The translations under genes were made by a program, and so were the position numbers. DNA of 18,763 nucleotides from DAOUAJ01 sp034433615. GTDB taxonomy: Bacteria > Chloroflexota > Anaerolineae > DUEN01. Of this stretch, positions 6,323-13,016 are shown in pieces. A model generated the notes under the pieces. That model saw nothing but the letters and a program-made list of their open reading frames with translations. It searched no databases and had not been told where the DNA came from. The stretch spans positions 1 to 18,763 of the forward strand of contig DAOUAJ010000343.1 of NCBI GenBank assembly GCA_034433615.1. Reading direction: 5' to 3'. How positions within the stretch are numbered: position 1 is the stretch's first letter; the number at the start of each line of letters is the position of its first letter.

Positions 6323-7384
6323 CTAAAGCTCCCCCGTCCTTTGTCGCTTGAAATGAACCTCAGACAGCGCGCGCAGACGAGCGGCGCTGGCCTCAGGTGT
6401 GAGGTCGCGTTGGGGATTGGCCAGCATCTCGTAGCCGACCATGAACTTACGCACGGCGGCCGAACGCAGCAGCGGAGGGTAATAGTGAGCGTGCAAGTGC
6501 CACCCCGGGTGCAGTCGGCCATCGGTGGGCTGTTGGTGGAACCCCATGCTGTACGGGAACGAGATCTCGAACAGGTTGTCGTAGCGGGTGGTAAGCTGGC
6601 GGATGATGTTGGCCAGCCCGTCGCGCTCCGCATCCGTCAGTCCGTCCAAGGAGGGGACGTGCCGCCGGGCAATCAGGAGCGCCTCAAACGGCCAGTTGGC
6701 CCAGAACGGCACCAGGGCGACGAAGTGCTCGTTGGCGCACACCAGCCGCTCGCCCATCTCTTCCTCCAGTGCCAGGTAATCACACAACAGGCAGCTCCCA
6801 TGCTCGGCGCGGTAGGCCTCCAGCGCCGCGATCTCCTTGCTGGGCTCCACCGGCACCGTCTCGTTGGCCCAGATCTGGCCGTGGGGGTGCGGGTTGCTGC
6901 ACCCCATCATCTCGCCTTTGTTCTCGAAGATCTGGACGTAGTTGATCCACGGCTCGGCGCCCAGGCGCAGGTACTCGTCGGCCCACACGTCCACGACGCG
7001 GCGGATGTCCGGCTCTTCCATCTCCGGCAAGGTCAAGTCATGCCGTGGGGAGAAGCAGATCACGCGACAGGTGCCCCGCTCGCTGCGAGCGACCAGCAAT
7101 CCCTTTTGGTTGAGCTCGCCGAAGGGGATGTCGGGCAACAGGGCGGCGAAGTCGTTGGTAAAGACGAAGGTGCTGGTGTATGGCGGGTTGCGCACGCCGC
7201 CGGCCCGGCTATTACCCGGACACAGGTAGCAGTTGGGGTCGTAGGCCGGCCTTTGCTCGGCCGGCACTCGCTCCACCTGGCCCTGCCAGGGACGCTTGGT
7301 CCGATGGGGTGACACCAGCACCCACTCGCGCGTCAATGGGTTGAACCGGCGGTGAGGATAGTCGTTGAGGCGAAAGGCGTCCAT
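6323..7384 (-). CDS. galT: Galactose-1-phosphate uridylyltransferase
   Basis: 353 residues from the chosen ATG at 7384. CYLCPGN gives zinc-site cysteines C52 and C55, H115 follows in SPRHDLTL, and NPHPHGQIW holds H166 and the nucleophile H168. C52, C55 and H115 fall at the same numbers as in E. coli GalT, which supports this start over the ATG at 7417; a GAGGGG stretch also precedes it. The enzyme swaps UMP between UDP-glucose and galactose-1-phosphate in the Leloir pathway, through a uridylyl-histidine intermediate. No other Leloir genes are nearby. Its last codons (TGEL, stop) lie in a copy of the AGCTTTAGCT palindrome, so the native C-terminus may have been trimmed or extended by the repeat. 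Confidence 0.95.
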   Translation of the reverse strand: MDAFRLNDYPHRRFNPLTREWVLVSPHRTKRPWQGQVERVPAEQRPAYDPNCYLCPGNSRAGGVRNPPYTSTFVFTNDFAALLPDIPFGELNQKGLLVARSERGTCRVICFSPRHDLTLPEMEEPDIRRVVDVWADEYLRLGAEPWINYVQIFENKGEMMGCSNPHPHGQIWANETVPVEPSKEIAALEAYRAEHGSCLLCDYLALEEEMGERLVCANEHFVALVPFWANWPFEALLIARRHVPSLDGLTDAERDGLANIIRQLTTRYDNLFEISFPYSMGFHQQPTDGRLHPGWHLHAHYYPPLLRSAAVRKFMVGYEMLANPQRDLTPEASAARLRALSEVHFKRQRTGEL

Positions 7385-7486
7385 AGCGCTGCCACCCCTC
7401 ACACACAGTGAGCGCATAAGCCAGAAGAGGTTCTCAATCCCGATCCAGGCGTCCCAAAAAGCTCGTGAAGGCTTTCAGGTCATGGA

Positions 7487-7627
7487 CTATCGGAGCACCG
7501 CTGCCGCCTGGCGTGCCAATGCCAAAGCGCGCTCCCGCCGCCTGGCCAGCTCTTGTTGCTCCCGAAGCCGGCGCCGGCAAGCCCCCTCTCGATAGATCGC
7601 CATCTGCTCAGGCGTCACTTCCGTCAT
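7487..7627 (-). CDS. 46-residue fragment resembling the N-terminus of a minimal nucleotidyltransferase (MNT)
   Basis: The peptide MTEVTPEQMAIYREGACRRR… runs into an Arg/Glu/Ala-rich helix and stops at AAAVLR. It resembles the N-terminal helix that precedes the GS-x(n)-DxD catalytic core in MNT antitoxin-type proteins of HEPN-MNT pairs, but the core itself is missing: the frame ends in TAG and I see no continuation downstream. GGGAGGTG lies 10 nt before the ATG, so translation is plausible. I read it as a truncated remnant; a free-standing small helical protein is the alternative. Confidence 0.42.
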   Translation of the reverse strand: MTEVTPEQMAIYREGACRRRLREQQELARRRERALALARQAAAVLR

Positions 7628-7649
7628 GGGCAATACACCTCCCGACATG

Positions 7650-7722
7650 AGACGAAAGGCCAACGACGAAAGACCAAAGGGGAGGCTGTCATTCGTCCTT
7701 TGTCTTTCGTCTTTCGTCATAA
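7650..7722. repeat. Hexanucleotide-type repeat island (GACGAAA) with hairpin at the mutS 3' end
   Basis: Units of the GACGAAA / TTTCGTC type occur in both orientations. Bases 7665-7680 pair with 7697-7711 with one bulged base, enclosing the mutS stop (7689-7691) in the loop. The last ten residues of MutS (YDERRKTKDE) are encoded by the repeat. It could serve as the 3' end or terminator of mutS; no clear T-run follows. Confidence 0.65.
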
Positions 7723-10532
7723 CCCCCGCGCAGCCGACGTTGCAGCTCGTTGAGCAGCACCAGCGCCTGCACCGGCGTCAGGTTGGCGATGTCGGCCTGG
7801 CACAGCTCGCTCAAAACGGCCACGATGGTCTCCAGTGACACAGAGGCACCAAGGCCATGAGGCAACAAGGCGACGAGAGGATACGGAAGCGAAAGGGTGG
7901 CTTCGGGCGCGGCAACATAGGGCGCAGCAACCTCTCGAATCGCTCTTTCCTGGCCTGCTGTTTCCACCGCATACGTGCTCCCCGCGTCTCCGCGTCCCGG
8001 CGTCTCCGCGTCCCCGCGTTCCCGTGTCTCCTTTGTCCCCCCTCCCTCATCCCTCGTCGCCTCGTTGCCTTCGAGACCCGCTAACACCTCCGCCGCCCGT
8101 TCGACGACGTGCGCGGGGAGCCCGGCCAGCCGCGCTACGTGGATGCCAAACGACCGTTCGGCCCCGCCCGGCACTACACGCCGCAGGAACACGACCCCAT
8201 CCCCCTGCTCGGCCACGGCCATGCTGTAGTTGCGCACGGCCGGCAGATAATCAGCCAGCGCGGTGAGCTCATGGTAGTGCGTGGCGAAGAGGCAGCGAGC
8301 GCCGAGCGCGTGGTGGATCTCCTCGGCCACGGCCCAGGCGATGCTCATGCCATCGTACGTGGACGTGCCGCGCCCTACTTCGTCCAGGATGATCAGCGAG
8401 CGCGGCGTGGCGTGGCGGAGGATGGCCGCTGTCTCCGCCATCTCCACCAGGAAGGTCGAGCGACCCTGGGCGATGTCATCGGTGGCTCCGGCGCGCACGA
8501 AGATGCGATCCACCAGGCCAATGTGCGCGCTGGCCGCCGGCACGAACGAACCCATCTGAGCCATCAGGACGATGAGGGCGTTTTGGCGGATGTAGACCGA
8601 TTTCCCGGACATGTTGGGGCCAGTAAGGACGATCATCCGCTGCTCGTCGTCCAGGTGCAGATCGTTGGGGACAAAGCGTTCCCCGTCTGGCAGAAGGTGT
8701 TCGACCACCGGATGGCGACCCTCCCGGATCTCGATGACCCGGCCATCGTCCACCATCGGCTTGACATAGCCGCCGCGGGCAGCCGCCTCCGCCAGCGCGG
8801 TTAGCACGTCCAGCTCAGCCAGAACGCGAGCCGAGCGGATGAGCCGGGCGGTGTGCGCGGCGACCGTCTCGCGCACCTGGATGAACAGCTCGTACTCCAG
8901 CTCCTTGATGCGGTCGCGCGTGTTCAGGATGTCTGCCTCGCGCGCCTTGAGCGCGGGTGTGACGAACCGCTCGGCATGGGTGATGGTGGCCTTGCGCTCG
9001 TAGTCGGCCGGCACCGAATTGGCCCGGCTGCGTGGCACCTCGATGAAGAAGCCGAATACCTCGTTGTAGCGGACGCGCAGCGACTTGATCCCGGTCCGTT
9101 CGCGCTCCCGCGCTTCCAGCTCCGCCAACCAGGACTCACCCTCCTCAGCGCGTTGGTGCAGCGCGTCTAGGTCGGCGCTGAAGCCGCGGCGAATCAGGCC
9201 CCCCTCGCGCACCAGGATGGGAGGGCGATCCACGATGGCCTCGCCGATCAGCCGGGCAACATCCTGCAGCTCATCCAACTGGTCGTAGAGCGCGCGCAGG
9301 CGAGAGGCCTCGATCCGCTCCAGGTGACGACGGATCGCCGGCAGCCGCTCGAGGGCCCGGCGGAGCGCGACCAGATCGCGGGCGTTGGCCGAGCCGAAGC
9401 CGATGCGCCCGGCCAGCCGCTCGACGTCGTACAGGCCGTCGAGCAGGGCGCGCAGATCGTGACGGAGAAGCGCATCGCTCACCAGGGCCTCCACCGCGTT
9501 CAACCGTTCCTGGATGCGTTCGACGTCCAGCAACGGCTGCGTGATCCAGCGGCGCAGCAGGCGAGCACCCATCGCGGTCTGCGTTTGATCGAGCACGCTG
9601 AAGAGGGTGCCGCGCGGCGACCCATCGCGCAGGGAGGCCAATAGCTCCAAGTTGCGGCGGGTGACGGCGTCCAGCGTCATGTGCTCGCCGGGGCGATAGG
9701 TGCGCAGGGTGGTGAGGTGGGCCAGGCCCGTGCCGCCGGAGAGGATGCCGATGGCTGGCACATCGCCCAACTGGCTGGCCCGCAGGTAGGCGATGATGGC
9801 GCCCGCGGCCGCCTGGGCCAGCGGCAGGTCATGGCAGCCATAGGCTTCCAATGAAGCGACGCCGAAATGGTCGAGCAGAATCTGGCGGCCAGCCTCGGGC
9901 GTACAGCGCTCATCGGCCAGCGGCGAGAGACGGGCCGGCCCCAGCGCCTGCAAGCGGGCGGCGAAGCTCTCGTCCGTCGCCAGCGTGGCCGGCAGGACGA
10001 TCTCGGCGGGCCCCAGGCGCGTCAGTTCCTCCAGCAGCACCCCCCAGGCGTCGTCGCCGTCGAGCTGGGTGGTCACGAATTCGCCTGTGGAGAGGTCCAG
10101 CGCGGCCAGGCCATATGCCTCCTGACGGCGCACCTCGCGGACCACCGCAGCCAGGTAGTTGTCGGCCTTTTCGCGCAGCAGCGCCTCCTCGACCACGGTG
10201 CCGGGGGTAATCACACGCACCACGTCCCGCTGGACCAGGCGCTTCACGCGGCGAGCGTCCTCCAATTGCTCCACCAGGGCCACCTTGTAGCCGCGCTCGA
10301 TCAGGCGGGCGATGTAGCTGGTCACCGTGTGGTGGGGGACGCCGCACATGGGCAGGCGCGTCTCTTTGGAGAAGGAGCGCGAGGTCAGGACCAACTCCAG
10401 CTCGCGAGCAGCGGTCTGGGCGTCCTCGCCGAACAGCTCATAGAAGTCGCCCAGGCGGAACATGACCAGCGCGTCCGGGAAGCGGGCTTTGATCTCCCGG
10501 TATTGGCGCAGCATGGGTGTGACTTTGGACAT
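7689..10532 (-). CDS. mutS: DNA mismatch repair protein MutS
   Basis: 947 residues, somewhat longer than usual. The mismatch-reading GDFYE motif gives F30 and E32. The connector, core and clamp domains follow, then the ATPase with Walker A GPNMSGKS (638-645), the ST-rich loop around DDIAQGRSTF (685-694), Walker B LIILDE (713-718) and THYHEL (751-756). MutS recognises base mismatches and recruits MutL. Residues about 821-856 (EGNEATRDEGGG…RGDAETPGRGDAG) are not MutS-like: they are encoded by a GGGGACGCGGAGAC-type microsatellite inserted in frame after the ATPase. The C-terminal dimerisation helices (about 900-935) follow, so the frame is intact. The last ten residues come from another repeat. 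No mutL is nearby. No Shine-Dalgarno precedes the ATG; the promoter abuts it. Confidence 0.97.
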   Translation of the reverse strand: MSKVTPMLRQYREIKARFPDALVMFRLGDFYELFGEDAQTAARELELVLTSRSFSKETRLPMCGVPHHTVTSYIARLIERGYKVALVEQLEDARRVKRLVQRDVVRVITPGTVVEEALLREKADNYLAAVVREVRRQEAYGLAALDLSTGEFVTTQLDGDDAWGVLLEELTRLGPAEIVLPATLATDESFAARLQALGPARLSPLADERCTPEAGRQILLDHFGVASLEAYGCHDLPLAQAAAGAIIAYLRASQLGDVPAIGILSGGTGLAHLTTLRTYRPGEHMTLDAVTRRNLELLASLRDGSPRGTLFSVLDQTQTAMGARLLRRWITQPLLDVERIQERLNAVEALVSDALLRHDLRALLDGLYDVERLAGRIGFGSANARDLVALRRALERLPAIRRHLERIEASRLRALYDQLDELQDVARLIGEAIVDRPPILVREGGLIRRGFSADLDALHQRAEEGESWLAELEARERERTGIKSLRVRYNEVFGFFIEVPRSRANSVPADYERKATITHAERFVTPALKAREADILNTRDRIKELEYELFIQVRETVAAHTARLIRSARVLAELDVLTALAEAAARGGYVKPMVDDGRVIEIREGRHPVVEHLLPDGERFVPNDLHLDDEQRMIVLTGPNMSGKSVYIRQNALIVLMAQMGSFVPAASAHIGLVDRIFVRAGATDDIAQGRSTFLVEMAETAAILRHATPRSLIILDEVGRGTSTYDGMSIAWAVAEEIHHALGARCLFATHYHELTALADYLPAVRNYSMAVAEQGDGVVFLRRVVPGGAERSFGIHVARLAGLPAHVVERAAEVLAGLEGNEATRDEGGGTKETRERGDAETPGRGDAGSTYAVETAGQERAIREVAAPYVAAPEATLSLPYPLVALLPHGLGASVSLETIVAVLSELCQADIANLTPVQALVLLNELQRRLRGGYDERRKTKDE
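7967..8072. repeat. In-frame GC-rich microsatellite (TCCGCGTC type) inside mutS
   Basis: The plus strand shows degenerate tandem units GCGTCTCC, GCGTCCCG, GCGTCTCC, GCGTCCCC, GCGTTCCC, GTGTCTCC, trailing into GTCCCCCCTCCC and CTCGTCGCCTCGTTGCC. Units are about six bases with small variations. It encodes a charged, glycine-rich linker of MutS (residues about 821-856). Confidence 0.75.
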
Positions 10533-10538
10533 AAAAGG

Positions 10539-10567
10539 ATGATACCACCAGGCGAGGAGATGGTCAA
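10539..10567 (-). promoter_or_regulatory. Strong sigma-70-like promoter of mutS, leaderless
   Basis: On the minus strand TTGACC (10562-10567), a 17-nt spacer and TATCAT (10539-10544), each matching consensus at five of six bases. Only CCTTTT separates the -10 from the mutS ATG, which puts the expected transcription start on or next to the A of the ATG. No ribosome binding site is present, consistent with a leaderless mRNA. Confidence 0.7.
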
Positions 10568-10592
10568 CGCGCCGGGCTGCAAAGTGGAAAGA

Positions 10593-11024
10593 TCACTCTT
10601 TCGGCTGAAGAGGCTGGCTCAACCGGATGCAATCGGCGACCAGCGTTGGAAGATTGGGGGCTTCAAAGGTGATCCCCGGCGCGGGATGGCGATTATGTTT
10701 GATGTCAGGCGGCTCGTGATAATGGTGTGGGAAAGTCGCGGCCAGATTCGGGTTTTCTGGGTGGGGCTGGGGGTCGTACCAGCGGACCTTCTCTTCGCCT
10801 CGATATACCGTGTAGCTGTAGTCGCGGATACACTTGGCCTTAAAGTCCACAAACTCTGCAACACGCAACTGCAAGCCATTGGCGAACTGCACTGTTCCCA
10901 CGACTCTTACAGCCAAGGCACTTACGCCGTACACACGTAAGGTAGAACCTACAATTTGGTCAGGATACACCTGCGGTAGACCGTAAACGAGCGCTTCGTA
11001 TTCAGTGCGCGACGGGAAAGGCAT
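10593..11024 (-). CDS. tumE: TumE-family (DUF6516-like) toxin
   Basis: 143 residues. The central part reads CIRDYSYTVYRGEEKVRWYDPQPH and continues to TFPHHYHEP, matching the Y-x-Y…R/WYD…HP…TFPHHxH pattern of the TumE toxin-antitoxin family (formerly DUF6516). The conserved histidines and the D-x-x-PH pair are the likely active residues, though I do not know the confirmed catalytic set. The gene starts 4 nt after the stop of the upstream small gene (TAGACTGATG) without its own Shine-Dalgarno, so translation is probably coupled. This antitoxin-first layout fits a toxin-antitoxin operon. Function as toxin is inferred from the family. Confidence 0.72.
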   Translation of the reverse strand: MPFPSRTEYEALVYGLPQVYPDQIVGSTLRVYGVSALAVRVVGTVQFANGLQLRVAEFVDFKAKCIRDYSYTVYRGEEKVRWYDPQPHPENPNLAATFPHHYHEPPDIKHNRHPAPGITFEAPNLPTLVADCIRLSQPLQPKE

Positions 11025-11028
11025 CAGT

Positions 11029-11343
11029 CTAAGCCGTTACGGGAACTTTCAGAGCCGGCTCACAAGGATCAAGGGTGACGCCAGAATCGCTCATATCTGC
11101 AATCAGTTGGTTGAAGCGCTTACGTGATAATTCTTGCAAGGCCGCTTCCCGATCCAACTTGATCTGGTAAAAAGCCGACCACTCTGCGAAATCTTCCATG
11201 TGCTCGCCGTTATCTAGCAACCCTTGCATGTACAATTCATAGAAATCGGCTGAGCTGAGCCAATAACGGCGCTCGAACCGGCGCGTGATCTCGTCAGCCG
11301 CGCGCAGATCGTCCAGGATCTCGGTGATAGTTACCTCGTTCAT
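11029..11343 (-). CDS. Putative antitoxin partner of the TumE-like toxin
   Basis: 104 residues, acidic in its first half. The segment RRFERRYWLSSADFYELYMQGLLDNGEHMEDFAEWSAFYQIK resembles small proteins that commonly precede TumE-family toxins (…F..RYG.SS.EFY..…..D..EW…Y); this is pattern recall, not a search. A GAGGTG Shine-Dalgarno lies 5 nt before the ATG, and the gene has its own consensus-like promoter. It is the first gene of the pair and would be made in excess of the toxin. No recognisable DNA-binding domain is seen, so autoregulation is uncertain. Its last residues extend 4 nt short of the toxin start. Confidence 0.65.
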   Translation of the reverse strand: MNEVTITEILDDLRAADEITRRFERRYWLSSADFYELYMQGLLDNGEHMEDFAEWSAFYQIKLDREAALQELSRKRFNQLIADMSDSGVTLDPCEPALKVPVTA

Positions 11344-11371
11344 AAAGCACCTCGCTTCCTTCTCATCTGGG

Positions 11372-11400
11372 ATTATACAATCTCGAACGCTTTCGGTGAA
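11372..11400 (-). promoter_or_regulatory. Promoter of the toxin-antitoxin pair
   Basis: Minus strand TTCACC (11395-11400), 17-nt spacer, perfect TATAAT (11372-11377). Start of transcription near 11365, giving a leader of about 20 nt with GAGGTG as ribosome binding site. The pair is thus independent of its neighbours. Confidence 0.65.
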
Positions 11401-11429
11401 ATCTGTGGTATCAGCGCCCTGTTCTCTAC

Positions 11430-12215
11430 CTACATGAACGGCTGCTCGCGGTCAACCCCCGCTCTACCCTGCAATTGTGCCAGTAGGGCCTGCAGGCGTG
11501 CGACCTCCGCCTCGGCTGCGTCAGCCCGTTGCGTTGCCTGCCTTGCCTCTTGTGCTGCCCGCCTTGCCTCTTGTGCTGCCTGTCTTGCCTCTTGTGCTGC
11601 CTGCTCAGCCAGCAGGATCGCTTCATCCAGAGCCGGGACATATTTCCCAGTTTGAGGATCAATGACGCGCAGGAGGCTCTCTTCAGGACGCACCGACGCG
11701 CCCAACTCGACACTGGACAGGCTGCCGTCGGGGTTGGGTGGTATGGGGACGTACTCCCGCCCAACCAGACGAAATCCGAGCAGGGGCTCGCCCAGGCACT
11801 CCCGCAGGGGATCGAAGAGGAAATATTCCGCCACGCCCAGAGAAGCGTACAGAGTACTCTTATTGACCAGGTCTTCCATCCAGGTATCCCTGGAAGTGAT
11901 CTCGAAGATGACGCAAGGGGCGACCTGCTCCTCCCAAAGCTTGAAGATGCGCCGCACGCGCTTATCTACGCCCTTGACTACCATCACGTCAGGTGCTTTA
12001 CGGGCGTTGGGGTTGCCTTCTTCGTAATAAAGGAACATGTCGGCGATCACGTAGACGTCTGCGCGGTTGCGGAAGAAGTGGCGCAGGGCCTGCAGCAAGT
12101 GAAGAATTGCCAGCACGTGGGTTTCGCTTTCGCCCATGGGTTGTCCATCCGATTCGGGGTACTCTACAGCCTGGATGATCGGTGATAACACCCTGTCGGT
12201 AACTTGAACGACCAC
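11430..12215 (-). CDS. Uma2-family (DUF820) PD-(D/E)xK nuclease-like protein with coiled-coil tail
   Basis: 261 residues from the GTG at 12215. This start is chosen because GGGAGGGG lies 5 nt upstream; an upstream TTG at 12233 has none. The core KAPDVMVV…CVIFEITSRDT…NKSTLYASLGVAEYFLFDP is the Uma2 pattern; D76, E105 and K119 are the expected nuclease residues. From about 197 to 249 the chain becomes a charged Ala/Glu/Gln/Arg coiled coil including three heptads of QEARQAA type (208-228), encoded by three 21-bp direct repeats. Uma2 proteins are abundant in cyanobacteria and Chloroflexota; a biological role is unproven. It has its own promoter, with repeat units in its leader. Confidence 0.85.
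   Translation of the reverse strand: MVVQVTDRVLSPIIQAVEYPESDGQPMGESETHVLAILHLLQALRHFFRNRADVYVIADMFLYYEEGNPNARKAPDVMVVKGVDKRVRRIFKLWEEQVAPCVIFEITSRDTWMEDLVNKSTLYASLGVAEYFLFDPLRECLGEPLLGFRLVGREYVPIPPNPDGSLSSVELGASVRPEESLLRVIDPQTGKYVPALDEAILLAEQAAQEARQAAQEARRAAQEARQATQRADAAEAEVARLQALLAQLQGRAGVDREQPFM
11540..11602. repeat. Three tandem 21-bp repeats in the Uma2 coiled coil
   Basis: Units at 11540-11560, 11561-11581 and 11582-11602 share the CTTGCCTCTTGTGCTGCC core and differ only at their ends. They encode heptads of the type QEARQAA, so unit gain or loss would lengthen or shorten the coiled coil by two helical turns without breaking the frame. Confidence 0.8.
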
Positions 12216-12235
12216 GGAAGCCCCTCCCAACAAAA

Positions 12236-12262
12236 TAGCGATCAGCTATCAGCCGTCAGCTT
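12236..12262. repeat. ATCAGC-type repeat island upstream of the Uma2 gene
   Basis: AGCGATCAGCTATCAGCCGTCAGC, related in core sequence to the island at 432-500. It sits in the putative leader of the Uma2 mRNA. Together with 432-500 it defines a dispersed short-unit repeat family in this genome. Confidence 0.6.
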
Positions 12263-12299
12263 TAGGCTCTCGCTGAGCGTTGAACTCATACTGAAGGAC

Positions 12300-12328
12300 A
12301 TATTAGCACAAAACGGGCTGGCGGGCAA
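12300..12328 (-). promoter_or_regulatory. Probable promoter of the Uma2 gene
   Basis: Minus strand TTGCCC (12323-12328), 17-nt spacer, TAATAT (12300-12305). It would give a leader of about 78 nt that contains the ATCAGC-type repeat island (12236-12262). Both hexamers match consensus at four of six bases. Confidence 0.45.
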
Positions 12329-12499
12329 CGCTGCCACTGTTATGACAAGGATCACGGGCGAGGCACAACCGGAGATTCTTGCGAGAAGTGAGCGTGAGCG
12401 CAAGCAAACGATGTGTGGATGGTCACTTTGTCCTTATGGGTTTACCTCCTGACCTACAGCATGGTCAGAATATGCCAACTGGTTGTTCCAGGAGCCAGC

Positions 12500-12793
12500 T
12501 CAGGGCAGCCGGCCCACCACCTGCGCAAACTCATCCTCGCTGAGGGCCCGCATGGTTTGGGTCGTGACGTTCCCCTTACTGGCCAGCGACAGGATGAAAG
12601 TGGCCATCGTGTGGTCATCCGGGGCATCAAAAATCCCGACGACATCGTATTCCCCCATCGTCACCCAGATGCCTACTGTCTGAATCCCCATCTTCTCGGC
12701 GGCCGCCTTGGTCTGCTTGATCCGATCCGGGGAGCCCTTGATATTAGCAAGCCCTTGCTGCGTGTACTTAGACAGAACTACATACCCTGGCAT
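12500..12793 (-). CDS. GYD-domain protein
   Basis: 97 residues starting at the ATG at 12793, which is preceded by AAGGAGG 6 nt upstream; the open frame continues further upstream but without a ribosome binding site. It begins MPGYVVLSKYTQQGLANIK, then RIKQTKAAAEKMGIQ and TMGEYDVVGIFDAPDD, the typical GYD-family features including the G-E-Y-D turn. The family has an alpha+beta ferredoxin-like fold, is widespread, and has no settled function. It is a single-gene unit between the NfeD-type protease and the Uma2 gene. Confidence 0.88.
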   Translation of the reverse strand: MPGYVVLSKYTQQGLANIKGSPDRIKQTKAAAEKMGIQTVGIWVTMGEYDVVGIFDAPDDHTMATFILSLASKGNVTTQTMRALSEDEFAQVVGRLP

Positions 12794-13016
12794 TGTCGCC
12801 CTCCTTCTGATCACGGCTATGACCTTATCCAAGTGTAGTGCTCGCGCCCACGCCTGACATAGAGAGATGGGGCCTGGTAGTACGGATTGCTGCGACGTGG
12901 ATGGAACGTGCGGTGAAGGTAGAGAGGGAGTGTTCAACAAAGCGCCAAAGCGAAACAGCCATCCATCTCCCAACACAGTATAACACAAAAATGGCTAAAT
13001 CGGGGATTTCGCCCCC
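12794..13016 (-). other. Intergenic region between the NfeD-type gene and the GYD gene
   Basis: Downstream of the NfeD stop the minus strand has a weak GGGG-CGAAAT-CCCC hairpin and, after a gap, ATTTTT, which might be a poor terminator. A TATACT hexamer at 12978-12983 is a possible -10 for the GYD gene, without a convincing -35; it would give a leader of about 180 nt. No other gene is seen. Confidence 0.35.

Noticed and set aside
6146..7312. Long plus-strand open frame of 388 codons
   Set aside because: Antisense to galT, which has intact zinc and histidine motifs; low-complexity His/Gln/Val-rich translation, no ribosome binding site worth noting.
7385..7417. galT start at the upstream ATG (7417)
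   Set aside because: No ribosome binding site there; with the ATG at 7384 the zinc-site residues fall at the same numbers as in E. coli GalT.
7628..7720. N-terminal extension of the small nucleotidyltransferase-like ORF up to 7720
   Set aside because: The extra residues are a translation of the GACGAAA repeat island; the ATG at 7627 has a GGGAGGTG ribosome binding site.
9867..10940. Plus-strand open frame of 357 codons spanning the 5' part of mutS and the toxin gene
   Set aside because: It crosses two well supported minus-strand genes and the mutS promoter; no recognisable motif.
12500..12988. Longer GYD protein beginning at 12988
   Set aside because: The extra 65 residues look like translated non-coding DNA, and the ATG at 12793 has a strong AAGGAGG at the right distance.
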